From positions 2,728,001-2,792,000 of the forward strand of contig KN832870.1 of the NCBI GenBank assembly GCA_000827325.1: DNA of 64,000 nucleotides, written 5' to 3'. Below, piece after piece: positions 61,822 to 64,000 of the stretch. The stretch comes from Oidiodendron maius Zn. Taxonomy: Eukaryota; Ascomycota; Leotiomycetes; Myxotrichaceae. Position numbers and translations under genes: made by a program. Under the pieces are notes generated by a model. It made no database searches and was not told where the DNA came from. It saw only the letters and a list, made by a program, of their open reading frames with translations. The stretch's first letter is position 1. Each line of letters starts with the position of its first letter.

Positions 61822-64000
61822 ATGCGGCTGCCACGCGCTGTTATTGCTGTTTCTTTCTTCATAGCTGCCGTTTTCCTCACATTTCTCTCCCTGCGGTCTT
61901 CACACTTGTCGCGGTCGGCTACAACCACCGCACCGGCCAGCGGCTTTAACTCGTTCTTCTCGTTCCGAGCGCCCTTCTCCCTCTTCCCGCCGAATGCAAT
62001 CATCACCCTCACACATGAGAACTCAACTGCGTTCCTGGCACGGCCAGCAGCCTTCGGCCCATCTTTACCTCAAGAGGGCCTAAACGGCAGGGTATGGATC
62101 GGTAGTGGCTTTGGAGATGATGCCATACACCATGGGACGGCTGCCGTGGACACAGTAGGAGAACTTGGTTGCAGCGATGTACCTGGATGGAGTAGCTACG
62201 CCAAACTAGGTGCCGGGAAACCTGGAGCGGTGTTTGGAGCTGGAGGACGAGTGCCGTTGTCTCCCAAATTCGACAAGAGAAGCAATGACGAACGGCTTTA
62301 TGATAGCAACGCAGATATATCAGACAGTTCTTCGCGGGGCAAGAAAGGTGTCCTGAAGCCTGCTGTGAGCGATGGCACCGACGATCACCTCCATCAACCG
62401 TTATCAGGAAGCGGATCCGGCTCAAATGAGCGGAAGCCTGTGGGCTCCAGTGAAAATCACGCCGATATTCAATCAATACAAGAGAGTGCGGAGATTGCTG
62501 GGAGAATCGTGCTCTTAAGTCGTGGCGGATGTGGATTTTTGGAGAAGGTCCTGTGGGCACAGCGAAGGGGTGCAATAGCATTGATAGTGGGCGATGATAC
62601 CAAGGGAGGCCCCTTGATACAGATGTATGCCCGAGGGGACACGTCAAATGTGACTATTCCGTCGATCTTCACCTCCCGAACAACGGCACACCTCTTGTCT
62701 TCCTTGGTTGGCCCTGGAAATTTTCTCGACGATAGTGTTGATGAGAAAGGCAATCCAACGCTGAAGGTGCTGCACACGGACAAACCGAGGAAAGCTGGTA
62801 AAAAGCATGCTTTGCAATCCGTCTCCACGACGACCACACTTGCAGCCAAGTCGACCACGACAGCACGACCGGTTGCCGGACAGCCTAAAGATAAATCTAC
62901 ATCAAGAGAGAAATCCGCAGGCGCGGCAAAAGATAGTCCTGGATGGCTCAAGTCCATGTTCTTTGGATCCAGCCAGGAAAGTTCAAAATCCGATAGTAAT
63001 CAACTTTCAAAAAGCGGAAAACTTGACTGGGTCCTTGTGGAGGATTGGAAAGACGCGGACCATACGAGCAACCAGAAGAGTTCTTCTGTAAAGTCCAATA
63101 AAAAGCATAGCACCAATGCCAAAGACAGTAATGTTGATGATTTTATCATTGGGGTCCAGGACTGGCGGGATCCTGATTTGGTTGGCCCGCCTGTGGACAA
63201 GATTATGAAGGACGGTGCGCAAGATAAAGCAGATTCGACAACGGCGAAGAACAAACCCCAGGCCACAAACTCGGTGAAGAAGCCTGGAGGGGAAGCTCAG
63301 AGTCCTTCTGAGAAGATTTCAAAGCCCAGAATTGGTGGCGCTAGAGTAGATTCCAACTTGGACCAGCTGAGTACAAAAGACAAGGAGTCGCCGAATGGAG
63401 AAAGGTCGAAGGGCCTTTTTGATAGAATTTTTGGAGACGATGACGAGGATGTGGCACTTCCTGCAACTACTTCAAGTAGCATAACTGACTATGCATATAT
63501 GCATGGGGGTTCTGACGAGACGGATGGCGACGGTGATGACTACGATGGTTTGTGGGTTACATTGACACCAACGAGTGGGGCCAGTCCCTTTCTTGATACA
63601 ATATTGGTTCTAGTTGTCAGTCCGTTAATCACCTTGACTGTGGTATATGCTCTCCTCCTGGTGAGGTCGAGGATACGTCGTCGTCGCTGGCGAGCACCGA
63701 AGTCAGTCGTTGAGAGGCTGCCGGTCCGAACTTATCAGACTATTCAAACCTCTGGTAACCAGTCACCAAGGATGCCCAGTCCTTCAAGCTCATCTGCAGC
63801 CACTCCTCTCCTTCAGCAATCGCCGGCGGTCCGTCCACGGCCCCGATCGAGGACCACAACAGGTATTCCGGAGACAGAAGATCTCACTCGAACCGGCTCT
63901 ACCCCATTGCAAGTTCCTTCGCCTGCTGGTGGTAGTCAGGAGCATGAGAAGTCTTCCGGTATTTCCCCTGAATGGAAGAAGTATATGGGCAGGCAGGTTG
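61822..64000 (+). CDS. PA-domain transmembrane protein, probable PA-TM-RING ubiquitin ligase, 3' end cut by window
   Basis: An uninterrupted frame from ATG at 61822 to the window edge, 726 complete codons. A signal anchor starts the protein (MRLPRAVIAVSFFIAAVFLT). The protease-associated domain is visible as IITLTHENSTAFLARPAAFG, then AGRIVLLSRGGCGFLEKVLW and RGAIALIVGDDTKGG, with a low-complexity insertion of about 100 residues inside. A Ser/Lys-rich luminal linker (about 320-590) follows, then one membrane helix at about 591-613 (DTILVLVVSPLITLTVVYAL) and a basic cytosolic stop RSRIRRRRWR. The frame ends in PEWKKYMGRQV, which in fungal PA-TM-RING proteins directly precedes the RING-H2. The RING itself is outside the window, so ligase activity is inferred. 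Confidence 0.85.
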   Translation, partial: MRLPRAVIAVSFFIAAVFLTFLSLRSSHLSRSATTTAPASGFNSFFSFRAPFSLFPPNAIITLTHENSTAFLARPAAFGPSLPQEGLNGRVWIGSGFGDDAIHHGTAAVDTVGELGCSDVPGWSSYAKLGAGKPGAVFGAGGRVPLSPKFDKRSNDERLYDSNADISDSSSRGKKGVLKPAVSDGTDDHLHQPLSGSGSGSNERKPVGSSENHADIQSIQESAEIAGRIVLLSRGGCGFLEKVLWAQRRGAIALIVGDDTKGGPLIQMYARGDTSNVTIPSIFTSRTTAHLLSSLVGPGNFLDDSVDEKGNPTLKVLHTDKPRKAGKKHALQSVSTTTTLAAKSTTTARPVAGQPKDKSTSREKSAGAAKDSPGWLKSMFFGSSQESSKSDSNQLSKSGKLDWVLVEDWKDADHTSNQKSSSVKSNKKHSTNAKDSNVDDFIIGVQDWRDPDLVGPPVDKIMKDGAQDKADSTTAKNKPQATNSVKKPGGEAQSPSEKISKPRIGGARVDSNLDQLSTKDKESPNGERSKGLFDRIFGDDDEDVALPATTSSSITDYAYMHGGSDETDGDGDDYDGLWVTLTPTSGASPFLDTILVLVVSPLITLTVVYALLLVRSRIRRRRWRAPKSVVERLPVRTYQTIQTSGNQSPRMPSPSSSSAATPLLQQSPAVRPRPRSRTTTGIPETEDLTRTGSTPLQVPSPAGGSQEHEKSSGISPEWKKYMGRQV

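Overview
The window is nuclear DNA of a filamentous ascomycete (Pezizomycotina). The evidence is short spliceosomal introns (about 45-140 nt, GTAAGT-like donors, CTAAC/CTGAC-like branch points), pyrimidine-rich leaders, and a gene set that includes PalI, KapC, a filamentous-type septin, a DASH subunit and Erg25/Erg1. Class-level placement (possibly Leotiomycetes) is a guess. I see no bacterial-type operons, rRNA, tRNA, CRISPR array or intact transposon. Gene models were built by joining ORFs across splice sites so that the reading phase and the family alignment agree. Several genes (DAD4, GOT1, profilin, pterin dehydratase) are visible only after splicing.

Layout. 1-6.4 kb: 3' end of a PSY2-type PP4 regulatory subunit, pterin-4a-carbinolamine dehydratase, then ERG25 and ERG1 head-to-head around a 753-bp shared promoter. 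8.3-14.7 kb: kapC bZIP, ARP5, DAD4 and IES6; Arp5 and Ies6 form one INO80 module. 16.7-22.4 kb: GOT1, profilin and an 803-aa disordered protein. 23.1-28.8 kb: a three-gene accessory block with a SfnB/DszC-like flavin monooxygenase, a medium-chain reductase and an SfnG-type dimethylsulfone monooxygenase. 29-39.3 kb: five genes on the minus strand (ROG1-like lipase, RBR ubiquitin ligase, transcription-type cyclin, Acinus-like SAP/RRM protein). 40.6-50 kb: secreted GH5 glucanase, a Ded1/Vasa-like helicase with a Trp-rich tail, and a mitochondrial ABC1/MCP2 kinase. 51.8-64 kb: palI, a septin, a luciferase-like-domain protein and a PA-TM-RING gene cut by the window end.

Most genes are conserved housekeeping genes. 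The part most likely to be a distinct system is the organosulfur block at 23.1-28.8 kb, whose two flavin-dependent monooxygenase families act on sulfur compounds in bacteria. Two functional pairings also stand out: ERG25/ERG1 (sterol synthesis, divergent promoter) and ARP5/IES6 (INO80 subcomplex, 1.5 kb apart).
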